64,000 nt of DNA, taken from the NCBI RefSeq assembly GCF_900187975.1, contig NZ_FZPC01000012.1:1-64000 (forward strand), given 5' to 3'. Position 1 is the stretch's first letter, and the number at the start of each line of letters is the position of its first letter. The notes beneath the pieces are model-generated. The model searched no databases. It was not told the origin of the DNA and saw only the letters and a program-made list of their open reading frames with translations. A program made the position numbers and the translations under genes. This DNA comes from Pseudomonas delhiensis (GTDB lineage Bacteria > Pseudomonadota > Gammaproteobacteria > Pseudomonadales > Pseudomonadaceae). Shown piece by piece: positions 28,546-40,875 of this stretch.

Positions 28546-29190
28546 TCAGCCGACGATGCCGGCGGCGATGTTGATGCTCAGGCCGAGGATCGCCGTGTTG
28601 TACAGGAAGCAGATGATCGACTGGGCCAGGGCCACCCGGCGCAGCCCTGGCGAGGCGATGGCCACGTCCGAGGTCTGCACGGCGACGCTGAGGGTGAAGG
28701 AGAAGTAGGCGAAGTCCCAGTAGTCCGGCTGCCGCTCGCGGTCGGGGAACTGCAGCGGCGGCTGCGCGGCCGTGTAGTACATGCGCGCATAGTGCATGGC
28801 GAAGATGGTGCCGATGAGGAACCAGGAACCCAGCACCGTGCTGCCGGTGAAGGCGTAGCGCAGCAGCTTCTCGCCGCCCTGCAGGTCGCGGGCGCCGGCC
28901 AGTTCGAAGACGATCGCCACCAGGCTGGCGATGGCCGCGGCGCTGACCAGCATCAGCACGGCCTCGGCGTTCTCGTCCTCGATGTCGGCCAGCCCGCGCA
29001 CCTGCTCCGCCGTGGCGCCGTGCGCCAGCAGGGCGATCAGCGCCACGTACAGCCAGGCGCAGGCATTCCAGCCGACCAGGACGCGCATCAGCGGCGTCAG
29101 CCCGACGCAGGCCAGGGCCGCCAGCACGCCACAGAGGATGGCGACGATCAGCCGCGGGTGGGTGCGTAGCAGGGTGGATTTCAGAGGCAT
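28546..29190 (-). CDS. DUF1345 integral membrane protein
   Basis: 214 residues with about five hydrophobic helices. The conserved DUF1345 block is [21 protein letters not shown] near residue 157, followed by [19 protein letters not shown] at the C-terminus. It resembles the pore region of a channel, but no transported substrate is known. ATG at 29188-29190. It ends 6 bp from the trkH stop on the other strand and is 49 bp from the end of fliJ. Confidence 0.87.
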   Translation of the reverse strand: MPLKSTLLRTHPRLIVAILCGVLAALACVGLTPLMRVLVGWNACAWLYVALIALLAHGATAEQVRGLADIEDENAEAVLMLVSAAAIASLVAIVFELAGARDLQGGEKLLRYAFTGSTVLGSWFLIGTIFAMHYARMYYTAAQPPLQFPDRERQPDYWDFAYFSFTLSVAVQTSDVAIASPGLRRVALAQSIICFLYNTAILGLSINIAAGIVG

Positions 29191-29239
29191 GCGGGGGCTC
29201 CGGGCTCAGCTGGCTGCAGCCTAGCATGGCGCCCGCGGT

Positions 29240-29683
29240 TCAGTAGGGCGGCGGCCGCAGGCGCTGGGCGAACTCGTCGAGCTGCTTCTGTTCCTGCTTG
29301 TCGGCCAGCAGCCGCGCCTCTTCGCGGTAGCGCTCCACCAGCTTGCGCAGGCCTTCCAGGCGCGCGTACTTCTCGGCCCAGGTGGCGCGCGCCTTCTCCA
29401 CCACGTCCTGGTGCCAGGCCAGGCTGCGGTTCTGCTGTTCCACGGCGGTTTCCAATTGCGCCAGGAAGCGCTGGTAGTCCAGCAGCCACTGGCCGCTGAC
29501 GCCCTGGCGGCCGCGGTCGATCCACTGCTGCTGGTAGTCGGCGCGGAAGCGCTCCAGCTCGGCCAGCTTGCGCTGCGCCTGGAGCAACTGGCCCTGGGCC
29601 ACGCCCAGTTGGCGCGCGGCCTCGCGCTCGGCCTTCAGGGCCATCTCCACCACCGGGGCCAGGCGGTCGGCGCGGCGGTTCAT
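29240..29683 (-). CDS. fliJ: Flagellar export chaperone FliJ
   Basis: 147 residues, almost entirely coiled coil (charged heptads from about 10 to 135), as expected for the FliJ stalk that inserts into the FliI hexamer ring. Starts MNRRADRLAPVVEMALKAER. It escorts rod, hook and filament chaperone complexes to the export gate. It is the last gene of fliEFGHIJ, 32 bp after fliI. The frame and length are normal. Confidence 0.93.
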   Translation of the reverse strand: MNRRADRLAPVVEMALKAEREAARQLGVAQGQLLQAQRKLAELERFRADYQQQWIDRGRQGVSGQWLLDYQRFLAQLETAVEQQNRSLAWHQDVVEKARATWAEKYARLEGLRKLVERYREEARLLADKQEQKQLDEFAQRLRPPPY

Positions 29684-29715
29684 GGCAAGCGGACCTCAGG
29701 CATGGTACCGCGCAC

Positions 29716-31071
29716 TCAACCGGCCTTGCCGGACAGCACGGCGTCCAGCAGCTGGGCGCTGTCCTCCAGGCTCTGGCTTTCGTTCAGGCCCTGGCGGAGG
29801 AACTGGCGCATCACCGGGAAGCGCTGGATGGCCAGGTCGGTCTCGGCGTCGCCGCCGGCGACGTAGGCGCCGACGCTGATCAGGTCGCGGCTCTGCTGGT
29901 AGCGCGACCACAGCTGCTTGAAGCGCTGGGCGTGCTGCAGTTGCTCGGGGCTGACCACCTGGGGCATCACCCGGCTGATCGAGGCCTCGATGTCGATGGC
30001 CGGGTAATGGCCTTCCTCGGCCAGCCGGCGCGACAGCACGAAGTGGCCGTCGAGCACGCCGCGGGCGGAGTCGGCGATCGGGTCCTGCTGGTCATCGCCC
30101 TCGCTGAGCACGGTGTAGAAGGCGGTGATGGAGCCGCCGCCCTTCTCGCCGTTGCCGGCACGCTCCACCAGGCGCGGCAGCCTGGCGAACACCGACGGCG
30201 GGTAGCCCTTGGTCGCCGGCGGCTCGCCGATGGCCAGGGCGATCTCGCGCTGGGCCTGGGCGAAGCGCGTCAGCGAGTCCATCAGCAACAGGACGTTCTT
30301 GCCCTTGTCGCGGAAGTATTCGGCGATGCGCGTGCAGTACATGGCCGCGCGCAGGCGCATCAGCGGCGCGTCGTCGGCGGGCGAGGCCACCACCACCGAG
30401 CGCTTGAGGCCCTCTTCGCCGAGGATGTGCTCGATGAATTCCTTCACCTCGCGGCCCCGTTCGCCGATCAGCCCGACCACGATGATGTCGGCCTTGGTGT
30501 ACTTGGTCATCATGCCCAGCAGCACCGACTTGCCCACGCCGGTGCCGGCGAACAGGCCCAGGCGCTGGCCGCGGCCGACGGTGAGCAGCGAGTTGATCGA
30601 GCGGATGCCGACGTCCATGGGTTCGTGGATCGGCTCGCGCTTGAGCGGGTTGATGGTCGGGCCGTCCATGGGCACCCAGTCCTCGGCGCGCATGCCGCCC
30701 TTGCCGTCCAGGGCGCGGCCGACGCCGTCGAGCACCCGGCCGAGCATGGACATGCCCATGGGCAGGCGGCCGCTGTCGGGCAGCGGCACCACGCGGGCGC
30801 CGGGGGCGATGCCGGCCAGGCTGCCGACCGGCATGAGGAAGATCTTGCTGCCGGAGAAACCCATGACCTCGGCTTCCACCTGCACCGAGTGGTAGCCGCT
30901 GTCGTTGATCACCATGCAACGGCTGCCCACCGCCGCCTGCAGGCCCTCGGCCTCCAGGGTCAGGCCGACCATGCGCAGCAGGCGGCCTTCCACCACCGGC
31001 TGCGCCGGCAGTTTGGCGGCGTCCAGGTAGCCCTCCAGGCGCTTGGCGAAACTCACCCGGTCAAGGCGCAT
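29716..31071 (-). CDS. fliI: Flagellum-specific ATPase FliI
   Basis: 451 residues, beta-subunit-like ATPase of type III export. Walker A is [15 protein letters not shown] near residue 170, Walker B is [13 protein letters not shown] near 255, and the family signature [16 protein letters not shown] is near 290. It drives unfolding and export of flagellar substrates. ATG at 31069-31071 overlaps fliH by 11 bp, with FliH being its regulator. All motifs are intact. Confidence 0.96.
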   Translation of the reverse strand: MRLDRVSFAKRLEGYLDAAKLPAQPVVEGRLLRMVGLTLEAEGLQAAVGSRCMVINDSGYHSVQVEAEVMGFSGSKIFLMPVGSLAGIAPGARVVPLPDSGRLPMGMSMLGRVLDGVGRALDGKGGMRAEDWVPMDGPTINPLKREPIHEPMDVGIRSINSLLTVGRGQRLGLFAGTGVGKSVLLGMMTKYTKADIIVVGLIGERGREVKEFIEHILGEEGLKRSVVVASPADDAPLMRLRAAMYCTRIAEYFRDKGKNVLLLMDSLTRFAQAQREIALAIGEPPATKGYPPSVFARLPRLVERAGNGEKGGGSITAFYTVLSEGDDQQDPIADSARGVLDGHFVLSRRLAEEGHYPAIDIEASISRVMPQVVSPEQLQHAQRFKQLWSRYQQSRDLISVGAYVAGGDAETDLAIQRFPVMRQFLRQGLNESQSLEDSAQLLDAVLSGKAG

Positions 31072-31843
31072 CGGGCTTGTCCAGGTCGATGTGCAGGTCC
31101 GGCTCCAGCGCGTGGGTGGCCTGCTCGCGCTGCTGTTCGAAGAGCTGCTTGGTGATCTGCGCCAGGCGCGTCTCGATGCTGGCGTCGATGCGCGAATGCT
31201 CGGTCTCGATGCGGCAGCCGCCGGGCAGCAGTTGCTCGTCCTCGAGGATGCGCCAGCTTTCCTCGTGGCGGTCGCGCAGCGCCTTGACCAGTTCGAAGTC
31301 CTGCGGGTTGACGTGGATGCGCACGTTCTCGCTGCCCATCGGCAGTTGCTTGAGCGCCTCGCGCAGCACCTGGCGCAGCTGGCTGGAGTCGCCCTCCAGC
31401 TCGCGCTGGATGACCTGGTGCGCCACCTGGCCGACCAGCCTGACCAGCATCTGCTCGATCAGCAGGTCCTGCTCGGCGATGGGCTCGAACAGCTGGCCCA
31501 TCAGCGTCTCCAGGCCGGCCAGGCGCTCCTGCAGCGCCGCCTCGGCCTCCTGCCGGGCCTTGAGCTGGCCGGCGTGGAAGCCGTCCTTCTCGCCGGTGGC
31601 GAAACCTTCGTTGTAGGCGTCCTGGCGGATCGCCTCCAGTTCCTCGAGCGTCAGCGGTTTGACTTCCTCGACGGGGACTTCCTCCACCGCCGGGGTTGCC
31701 GGCTCTTCCGGCTCCGGCTCGGGCTCCGGCGGCCGCTCCACCACCGGGTCGAAGCTGGGCAGCGCCCAGCGGTCGAAGCCGGCGACGTCGCGCGCGCGGA
31801 TCAGGCCATCGTGTTCTTCCTTGGATTTCGCGGGGCCGCTCAC
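31061..31843 (-). CDS. fliH: Flagellar assembly protein FliH
   Basis: 260 residues. Start is GTG (31841-31843), placed directly against the fliG stop. N-terminal [19 protein letters not shown] is typical of Pseudomonas FliH. The middle is coiled coil with the GxxxG-like region near [12 protein letters not shown], and the C-terminal domain resembles the F/V-type ATPase stator subunit. It binds and restrains FliI and docks it at the C ring. The Pro/Glu-rich stretch at about 35-65 is a linker. Confidence 0.92.
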   Translation of the reverse strand: MSGPAKSKEEHDGLIRARDVAGFDRWALPSFDPVVERPPEPEPEPEEPATPAVEEVPVEEVKPLTLEELEAIRQDAYNEGFATGEKDGFHAGQLKARQEAEAALQERLAGLETLMGQLFEPIAEQDLLIEQMLVRLVGQVAHQVIQRELEGDSSQLRQVLREALKQLPMGSENVRIHVNPQDFELVKALRDRHEESWRILEDEQLLPGGCRIETEHSRIDASIETRLAQITKQLFEQQREQATHALEPDLHIDLDKPDAP

Positions 31844-32860
31844 TTAGATCATCTCCTCGCCACCCTTGCCGCCGAGGACGATCTCCCCGGACTCGGCCAT
31901 GCGCCGGGCGATGGTGAGGATTTCCTTCTGCGCGCCCTCCACTTCGCTGACGCGCACCGGGCCGCGGGCCTCCAGGTCGTCGCGCAGCAGTTCGGCGGCA
32001 CGCTTGGACATGTTGCGGAAGATCTTCTCGCGGATGCCCTCGTCCGAGCCCTTGAGGGCCAGCACCAGCACGTCCGAGGACACCTCGCGCAGCAGCGCCT
32101 GGATGCCGCGGTCGTCGACGTCGGCGAGGTTGTCGAAGACGAACATGAGGTCCTCGATCTGCCCGGAGAGGTCTTCGTCCACGTCACGGATGGCGTCCAT
32201 CAGGGCACCCTCCACCGAGCTGTCGAGGTAGTTCATGATGTCCGCCGCACGCTTCACCCCGCCCATGGTGGTGCGGGTGGAGTTGGCGTTGCCGGCGAAC
32301 TGCTTCTCGAGGATCAGGTTGAGTTCCTTCAGCGCCGAGGGCTGCACGGTGTTCAGCGAGGACACGCGCAGGACGATGTCCAGGCGCACCTTGTGATCGA
32401 AGTGGCTGAGCACCTCGGCGGCCTGGTCCGGGTCCAGGTAGGCGACGACGATGGCCTGGATCTGCGGGTGCTCGTAGCGGATGACGTCGGCCACGGCGCG
32501 CGGCTCCATCCACTTCAGGCTGTCCAGGCCGCTGGTGTTGCCGCCCAGCAGGATGCGGTCGATGAGGTTGTTGGCCTTGTCCTCGCCCAGGGCCTGGGTG
32601 AGCATCTTGCGGATGTAGCCGTCGGCGCCGACGCCCAGGCTGGTCTGGTCGCCGACCACCTCGACGAACTCGCTCATCACCTGCTCGACCTGCTCGCGGT
32701 GCACGTTGCGCATCTGCGCCATGGCCACACCGACCCTCTGCACTTCCTTCGGGCCCATGTGCCGCAGCACCTGCGCCGCGTCGGTCTCGCCGAGGGACAG
32801 CAGGAGAATGGCGGCCTTGTCGACCTTGGTCAGTTTGGCGTTCAACCGGGTCTCGCTCAT
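31844..32860 (-). CDS. fliG: Flagellar motor switch protein FliG
   Basis: 338 residues, the family length. N-terminal domain binds FliF, the middle carries MxxEHPQ-like RYEHPQIQAIVVAYLDPDQAAE near 128, and the C-terminal domain has the charged torque helix LKGSDEGIREKIFRNMSKRA near 270-295 that contacts the stator. Starts ATG 32858-32860, six bp after fliF. It is part of the rotor and export-gate base. Confidence 0.96.
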   Translation of the reverse strand: MSETRLNAKLTKVDKAAILLLSLGETDAAQVLRHMGPKEVQRVGVAMAQMRNVHREQVEQVMSEFVEVVGDQTSLGVGADGYIRKMLTQALGEDKANNLIDRILLGGNTSGLDSLKWMEPRAVADVIRYEHPQIQAIVVAYLDPDQAAEVLSHFDHKVRLDIVLRVSSLNTVQPSALKELNLILEKQFAGNANSTRTTMGGVKRAADIMNYLDSSVEGALMDAIRDVDEDLSGQIEDLMFVFDNLADVDDRGIQALLREVSSDVLVLALKGSDEGIREKIFRNMSKRAAELLRDDLEARGPVRVSEVEGAQKEILTIARRMAESGEIVLGGKGGEEMI

Positions 32861-32866
32861 ACCGCA

Positions 32867-34657
32867 TCACTCATCGGAGTTGATCCAATCCTTCACTACC
32901 TGGGCCACGCGGCCCGGGTCCTGAGCCACCAGGCTCTTGATCGCGTTCAGCTGCGCATCGTACCCCTCGCTGGGGCTGGGCAACAGGATGCTCGGCGGGC
33001 CGCCCAGGCTGACGCGGTCCTCGGCCAGTTCGCCGTCCAGGCCGGCCATCTCGCCCAGGGCCATGTCGCCGCCGGCGCCGGCCACCAGGGCCTTGCTCTT
33101 GTTGCCGGCGAGGTTGTTCAGCACCGGGCGCAGCACGCCGAACACCAGCACCAGGATGAAGACGATGCCCAGCACCTGCTTGACGATGTCCCAGAACCAG
33201 GGCTGCGAGTAGAACGGCGGCGAGGCGATCTCCAGGTTCTGCTCCGGGGCGAAGGGCGCGTTGATCACGCTGACGCTGTCGCCACGGCTGGCGTCGTAGC
33301 CCACCGCGTCCTGCACCAGGCGGGTGAAGCGCGCCAGTTCGTCGGCGCTCCAGGGCTTGTGGCTGACCTCGCCGGTCTTGGGGTCGGCGACCATGTGGTC
33401 GTCCAGCACCACGGCGACGGAAAGCCGGCGCAGGCGGCCCTGCTGCTGCTTGGTGTAGCTGATGGAGCGGTCCAGCTCGTAGTTGCGGGTGTTCTGCTCG
33501 CGCTTGTCGGTGGGGTACGGCGCCAGCACCGGACGGCCGGTCTTCGGGTCGATGATGGTCTGGCCGTTGGCGTCCTTCAGCGGCTGGCCCGGGGCGACGA
33601 AATCGGCGCCGGCGCTCTTGCCGGTCTGCTGCGGCGCGCTGGCCGGGCCCGGCGGCTGGTTAGACAGCGCCCCCGGCACGCCCTGCGGGCCACCGCTACT
33701 CTGGCGCTCCTCGTTGTTCACCTGCTCGCTGCGCAGGGCCGGCTGGTCCGGGTTGTAGGACTCGGCGGTGGATTCCACGGCGCTGAAGTCGACGTCGGCG
33801 GACACCTCGGCCTTGTAGCGGCCATCGCCCAGCACCGGCTGCAGGATGCTGTGCACGCGCTGGGTGAACATGCCTTCCATGCGCCGGCTGTAGTCGAACT
33901 GCTTGCCGGCCATGGTCAGTTCGGAAAGCTCCTGCTGGTCGGAGAGCAGGTTGCCCTTCTGGTCGACCACGGTGACCTGGGACTTGTCCAGTTCCGGCAC
34001 GCTGGTGGCCACCAGGTTGACGATAGCCAGCACCTGGCTGGGTTCCAGGCTGCGCCCCGGGTACAGCTCGACCAGCACCGAGGCGGTGGGCTTGCGCTCG
34101 TCGCGGACGAACACCGAGCTCTTCGGGATGGCCAGGTGCACGCGCGCGCCCTTGACGTTGTTCAGGCTGGAGATGGTGCGCGCCAGCTCGCCTTCTAGGC
34201 CGCGACGGTAGTTGGTCGCTTCCATGAACTGGCTGGTGCCCAGGGCCTGTTCCTTGTCGAGGATCTCGAAGCCGACGTTGCTGTCGGTGGGCGTGAGGCC
34301 GGCGCCGGCCACCTTGATGCGGGCGCGGCCAAGGTCGTCGGCCTTGACCAGCAGGGCGCCGGAATTGGGGTCGACCTTGTAGCCGATGTCGGCGGCGTTC
34401 AGCGTCTCGATCACCTTGTTGGCATCGACGCCGTTGAGGCTGCCGTACAGCGGCTTGTAGTCCGGCTGCTGCGACCACAGCACCATGCCGAAGCCGATGG
34501 CGATGCTCGCCGCCAGCCCGACCAGCAGGCCGACCTGGCGCAGCACCGGCATCTCGGCGAGGTTCTCGAGGAACTGCAGGCCCATCAGCGGCTTCTTCAG
34601 CATTTCGGCTGCGCCGGCTTTGGCGGGGACCTGGTTGTCTACAGTGGCTTCGGCCAT
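32867..34657 (-). CDS. fliF: Flagellar MS-ring protein FliF
   Basis: 596 residues. Membrane helices at about 40-62 and about 465-485 (VLGIVFILVLVFGVLRPV) flank a large periplasmic part with ring-building motifs. The C-terminal tail LAQDPGRVAQVVKDWINSDE binds FliG. It forms the MS ring, the foundation of the basal body. It follows fliE by 23 bp and is transcribed from the sigma-54 promoter upstream of fliE. Confidence 0.96.
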   Translation of the reverse strand: MAEATVDNQVPAKAGAAEMLKKPLMGLQFLENLAEMPVLRQVGLLVGLAASIAIGFGMVLWSQQPDYKPLYGSLNGVDANKVIETLNAADIGYKVDPNSGALLVKADDLGRARIKVAGAGLTPTDSNVGFEILDKEQALGTSQFMEATNYRRGLEGELARTISSLNNVKGARVHLAIPKSSVFVRDERKPTASVLVELYPGRSLEPSQVLAIVNLVATSVPELDKSQVTVVDQKGNLLSDQQELSELTMAGKQFDYSRRMEGMFTQRVHSILQPVLGDGRYKAEVSADVDFSAVESTAESYNPDQPALRSEQVNNEERQSSGGPQGVPGALSNQPPGPASAPQQTGKSAGADFVAPGQPLKDANGQTIIDPKTGRPVLAPYPTDKREQNTRNYELDRSISYTKQQQGRLRRLSVAVVLDDHMVADPKTGEVSHKPWSADELARFTRLVQDAVGYDASRGDSVSVINAPFAPEQNLEIASPPFYSQPWFWDIVKQVLGIVFILVLVFGVLRPVLNNLAGNKSKALVAGAGGDMALGEMAGLDGELAEDRVSLGGPPSILLPSPSEGYDAQLNAIKSLVAQDPGRVAQVVKDWINSDE

Positions 34658-34680
34658 GAACTATCTACCTACCCCGTGGT

Positions 34681-35016
34681 TCAGATGGGCATCTGCATGA
34701 TGTCCTGGTAGGCCTGGACCAGTTTGTTGCGCACCTGGGTCATGGCCTGGAAGGACACGCTGGCCTTCTGCGAAGCGATCATCACGTCGGTCAGGTCGAC
34801 GTTGCTCTGGCCCACCTCGAAGGCATTGGCCAGCGCAGTGGCGGCCTGCTGGGTGGAGTTCACCTTGTTCACCGCCTGGCCGAGCATGTCCGAGAAGCTC
34901 GGCGCGCCCTCCACGGCAGCCGGCGCCGAGGCGGCCGGCTTGGCCTTGGCCATGGCGTCCATCTGCATGGAGCGCATTTCCAGCAGCAGGCGGTTGAACT
35001 CGATACCCTGACTCAT
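34681..35016 (-). CDS. fliE: Flagellar hook-basal body junction protein FliE
   Basis: 111 residues; C-terminal [27 protein letters not shown] is the hallmark helix of FliE. It joins the MS ring to the rod. It is first in the fliEFGHIJ operon. ATG at 35014-35016, with the sigma-54 promoter about 65 bp upstream. Confidence 0.94.
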   Translation of the reverse strand: MSQGIEFNRLLLEMRSMQMDAMAKAKPAASAPAAVEGAPSFSDMLGQAVNKVNSTQQAATALANAFEVGQSNVDLTDVMIASQKASVSFQAMTQVRNKLVQAYQDIMQMPI

Positions 35017-35079
35017 TTGCTTTCCCTCTGACTACGGGCCGTGGCTTTTTTGACGCCGCGGCGCTTTGGCATAGGGGAT

Positions 35080-35095
35080 TGCAACAAGGGTGCCA
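35080..35095 (-). promoter_or_regulatory. Sigma-54 promoter of the fliEFGHIJ operon
   Basis: On the minus strand TGGCAC-N5-TTGCA, an exact -24/-12 match, ends about 64 bp before the fliE ATG. FleQ- or FleR-dependent transcription of fliE is known in P. aeruginosa. Confidence 0.88.
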
Positions 35096-35182
35096 GGTTT
35101 GGGGCAGCGACAAGCTACAAGCTGTAAGCGGCAGGCAAAAAGCAAAAAGCCCAGCATGGAACCTAATGCTGTTCACTTAAGA

Positions 35183-35219
35183 AAAATGCCGTTTCTCTCC
35201 ATGAGAGAAACGGCATTTT
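35183..35219 (-). terminator. Strong intrinsic terminator after fleSR
   Basis: A perfect 16-bp stem (35183-35198 with 35204-35219) and a 5-nt loop. On the minus strand it runs into TTTTTCTT, a good U-tract. It separates the fleSR transcript from the fliE promoter; it could also stop plus-strand transcription. Confidence 0.85.
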
Positions 35220-35300
35220 CATATGGAACGCAGCTCCGCAGGGCGCATAACGCCTACGGTGTTATCCGCCATCGTTCACGGGCATCGGCGTCTCCGGCAA

Positions 35301-35334
35301 CGGCGGATAACCGCGAACGGTTATCCGCCCTACG
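35301..35334. repeat. Intergenic dyad repeat, second copy of the 12751-12784 family
   Basis: CGGCGGATAACCGCGAACGG followed by TTATCCGCCCTACG, one base different from 12751-12784. A diverged inverted copy is at about 35238-35267. The first unit of the 159-bp tandem duplication begins inside its end. Confidence 0.75.
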
Positions 35335-35602
35335 TTCCCGCCTTCGCCGAACCAGGTCGTCGCTTGAATGAACAGCATTACGGCATGGAACCAGGCTTTC
35401 GCTCTTGCTTGCAGCTTATGGCTTGCCGCTTACAGCCCCAGCGTCAGCTGGCGTACAAGTAGGCCTCCACATCCATCCCCGCATCGCCCTACGTTCCCGC
35501 CTTCGCCGAACCAGGTCGTCGCTTGAATGAACAGCATTACGGCATGGAACCAGGCTTTCGCTCTTGCTTGCAGCTTATGGCTTGCCGCTTACAGCCCCAG
35601 CG

Positions 35603-37018
<1,416 letters not shown>

Positions 37019-37022
37019 GGGG

Positions 37023-38231
37023 TTATTCCTTGTGTTCACGGACGGGCGCCGCGATCAGCGGCAGGACCAGGCTGGCGCAGGTGCCGCGGCCCGGGCGCGA
37101 GTGCAGGCGCAGTTCACCGTGGTGCGCCTTGGCCACGGCCTTGACCACCGCCAGGCCGAGGCCGGTACCGGTGGTCTTGGTGGTGAAGAAGGGCTCGCCA
37201 AGGCGCGCCAGGGTGGCGGCGTCCATGCCCGGGCCGCTGTCGCTGATGGCCAGGCGCAGGCTGTCGCCGCGGGCGTAGAGGTGGACTTTCAGGCGCACGT
37301 CCTGGCCGCCGGCCTGGATGGCGTTGTGCAGCAGGTTGAGGACGCTGCCGACCAGGGTGTCGCGGTTGCACAGCAGTTCGCCGCCGCGCACGTCGCACTG
37401 CCAGCGCAGCTGCAGGCCGGCGACGTGGGCCTCGGCGGCGGCGCGCAGGCTGGCGAAGAGTTCCGCCGGGCTCAGGCGGTCCGGCAGCGGCAGCTCGCCC
37501 CGGGCGAACACCAGCATGTCGCGTACCTGGTTCTCCAGCTCCTGCAGGCGCTCCTTGAGGCGCCCGGCGAAGCGTTGCTGCTGTTCCAGCGGCAGCGCCT
37601 GCTCGCTCAGGTGTCCGGCATAGAGCATGGCCGCGGACAGCGGCGTGCGGATCTGGTGGGCCAGGGAGGCGACCATCCGGCCCAGGGCCGAGAGTCGCTC
37701 GTGGCGGGCCAACTGGTCCTGCAGGCGGCGGGTCTCGGTGAGGTCGTTGAGCAGCACCAGTTGCCCGGGCTCGCCGTTCAGCGAGCGGGTGGCGATGGAC
37801 AGGCGGCGCCCGTCGCGCAGGGAAATCTCGTGGCCGTCGTCCTTGCGCGGCGCGAAGCAGCGGGCGATGACCTGGCGCCACAGCATGCCCACCAGGGGCT
37901 GGCCGAGCAGGCCGCGGGCCGCCGGGTTGGCTTCGCGCACCACGCCCTGGCCGTCGATGACGATGACGCCGCCGGGCAGCAGGTCCAGCAGGCTCTGCAG
38001 GCGGTTGGCCAGGCGTTCCTTCTCCGCCAGCTCCTGCATGCGCTGGGCGCTGACCAGGGCCAGCTGTCCCTTCAGTTCGCTGACCCGCGCCTCCAGCATG
38101 CTGTACGACTGGTTCAGCTGGGTGGACATCTGGTTGAACAGGGCGAAGGCCTGGTCGAGGCCGGCGCGGCCGTTCTCCTCCAGGTGTTCGCTGGAGTCCG
38201 GCTGGGGCTGCTGGGGTACGGCTGGCATCAT
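37023..38231 (-). CDS. fleS: Sensor histidine kinase FleS
   Basis: 402 residues with no membrane helix, so cytosolic. Coiled-coil start (about 25-80), PAS domain at about 80-175 (LLDLLPGGVIVIDGQGVV), H box in SLAHQIRTPLSAAMLY near 190 and HATPase with NLLHNAIQAGG, SDSGPGMD and TGTGLGLAVVKAV. It phosphorylates FleR. The start ATG 38229-38231 is followed by a second ATG. A sigma-54 promoter lies 51 bp upstream. Confidence 0.94.
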   Translation of the reverse strand: MMPAVPQQPQPDSSEHLEENGRAGLDQAFALFNQMSTQLNQSYSMLEARVSELKGQLALVSAQRMQELAEKERLANRLQSLLDLLPGGVIVIDGQGVVREANPAARGLLGQPLVGMLWRQVIARCFAPRKDDGHEISLRDGRRLSIATRSLNGEPGQLVLLNDLTETRRLQDQLARHERLSALGRMVASLAHQIRTPLSAAMLYAGHLSEQALPLEQQQRFAGRLKERLQELENQVRDMLVFARGELPLPDRLSPAELFASLRAAAEAHVAGLQLRWQCDVRGGELLCNRDTLVGSVLNLLHNAIQAGGQDVRLKVHLYARGDSLRLAISDSGPGMDAATLARLGEPFFTTKTTGTGLGLAVVKAVAKAHHGELRLHSRPGRGTCASLVLPLIAAPVREHKE

Positions 38232-38281
38232 GCTGTCTCTCTTCCATCCGACGTCGTGAAAGCGTCGGCTGGCAGAGTCTT

Positions 38282-38296
38282 AGCAATCTGCGTGCC
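38282..38296 (-). promoter_or_regulatory. Sigma-54 promoter of fleSR
   Basis: Minus strand GGCAC-N5-TTGCT with correct GG-N10-GC spacing, 51 bp before the fleS start. fleSR is a known FleQ/sigma-54 target. Nothing I trust as a fleQ terminator was found in the remaining gap to 38351. Confidence 0.87.
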
Positions 38297-38350
38297 TAAA
38301 AATTAGTCCTTTATTTTCAGGCACTTGCAAAAAGCCCAAGGCAAGTGGCG

Positions 38351-39826
<1,476 letters not shown>

Positions 39827-39909
39827 ATTGCTCTTGTCTTCCGAAGGCATGTGGGCCGGCGAACGGCAACGGAGAGGGGCGGAAACAGGCCGCCATCATT
39901 TAGCCACCA

Positions 39910-39938
39910 AGTAAAGTCAAAATTGTGGCAGGAGTCAA
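39910..39938 (-). promoter_or_regulatory. Candidate sigma-70 promoter of fleQ
   Basis: Minus strand TTGACT (39933-39938), 17-bp spacer, TTTACT (39910-39915), 84 bp before the fleQ ATG in an AT-rich patch. fleQ is transcribed by sigma-70 in P. aeruginosa. A second TTGACT lies at 39915-39920 without a matching -10. Confidence 0.5.
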
Positions 39939-40017
39939 ATTTATGGCGTGATTTATTCGTTGTTTCCGACGGAAGAAGTTACCTGCTGGAACGAACGGCG
40001 GCAATGCCGGAAACGGG

Positions 40018-40040
40018 GGGTCGCGCCGAACGGGCGACCC
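40018..40040 (-). terminator. Hairpin after fliT
   Basis: A 7-bp GC stem (40018-40024 with 40034-40040) just past the fliT stop. On the minus strand it is followed by CCCGTTTCC, a short U-run only, so termination is likely to be partial. Confidence 0.4.
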
Positions 40041-40047
40041 GCGGGGC

Positions 40048-40344
40048 TCAGCCGAAAAGCTGATAGACCTTGGCGCCCTTGTGCGACCGATTGACGCGGA
40101 TGATCTCCTCGGCCACGCCCTGGCGCTGGCGGGTGACTTCCTGGACCAGTTCGCGGTACAGCACGAGCAGCCCTTCGAGGCTGCGCTTGAGCTCGCTGTC
40201 GTCGTCCAGCGGCTCGTGCATGGCGGCATCCACGTGCTGGCGGCACTCCAGGTCCAGCCGGGCGATGGCTTCCCAGTCCTGCTCCGCCAGGGCGGTTCCC
40301 AGGGCGGTGCGGGTTCGTTCGATACGCTCGACGGCGAGGGTCAT
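40048..40344 (-). CDS. fliT: FliT-like flagellar chaperone (FleP)
   Basis: 98 residues, helical, starting MTLAVERIERTRTALGTALAEQDW. It sits where P. aeruginosa has fleP, downstream of fliS; FliT-type proteins cap FliD before export. AGGAG lies nine bases before the ATG. Sequence similarity to enteric FliT is weak, so the call leans on position and size. It follows fliS by 26 bp. Confidence 0.8.
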   Translation of the reverse strand: MTLAVERIERTRTALGTALAEQDWEAIARLDLECRQHVDAAMHEPLDDDSELKRSLEGLLVLYRELVQEVTRQRQGVAEEIIRVNRSHKGAKVYQLFG

Positions 40345-40370
40345 GCTTCGTGTCTCCTGGTGGGGCGGTA

Positions 40371-40751
40371 TTACTGCGGGATACCGTCCCAGCCTTCCTT
40401 GATGCTGCGAAGCAGGTTGGCCACTTCGTCGAGCATATGTTCGTCGTTCTGCCGGTTGGCCTCAAGCAGGCGGCGGCCCATGTAGATGTACAGGGCGTTC
40501 AGGCGCTCGGCATAGTCGCCGCCGGCTTCGAGGTTCAGCCCGTCGCGCAGGCCGCCGATGATGGCCACGGCCTTGCCGATCAGTTGGCCCTTCTCCGCCA
40601 TCTGGCCGCGCTGCATGGCGCCGCGGGCCTGGGCGATGCGGCTCAGGCCGCCTTCCATGAGCATCTGGATCAAGCGGTGCGGACTCGCCTCGTGGAGCTG
40701 TGCCTGGACACCCACGTTCTGGTATTGGCGAAGCGCTGCCATCGCATTCAT
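40371..40751 (-). CDS. fliS: Flagellin export chaperone FliS
   Basis: 126 residues from ATG 40749-40751 (MNAMAALRQYQNVGVQAQ), the known Pseudomonas FliS length; a frame to 40781 is less likely. Contains ASPHRLIQMLMEGGL near 21 and LNALYIYMGRRLLEAN near 80, the flagellin-binding helices. It keeps FliC unpolymerised before export. It lies 124 bp downstream of fliD and 26 bp before fliT. Confidence 0.94.
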   Translation of the reverse strand: MNAMAALRQYQNVGVQAQLHEASPHRLIQMLMEGGLSRIAQARGAMQRGQMAEKGQLIGKAVAIIGGLRDGLNLEAGGDYAERLNALYIYMGRRLLEANRQNDEHMLDEVANLLRSIKEGWDGIPQ

Positions 40752-40875
40752 TTCGAGATCCCCTGGTGTGGAAGGTTTCATATCCGATGTCCAGGGTATC
40801 GGCGCGGCGGCGCCAGACTTTAATCGCGAATTGCATCTACCTCGGCCGCTGCCGGGCGGCCGAGCGCCGCCGGCA

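Noticed and set aside
35444-35487. Second fleR end as a pseudogene
   Set aside because: It is only 44 bp of coding sequence carried by the 159-bp tandem duplication, with no start or upstream frame. It is annotated as a repeat.
38316-38330. GGCAC directly followed by TTGCA on the plus strand, resembling a sigma-54 site
   Set aside because: The five-base spacer between the two boxes is missing, so GG and GC are five bases too close, and it points away from any start.
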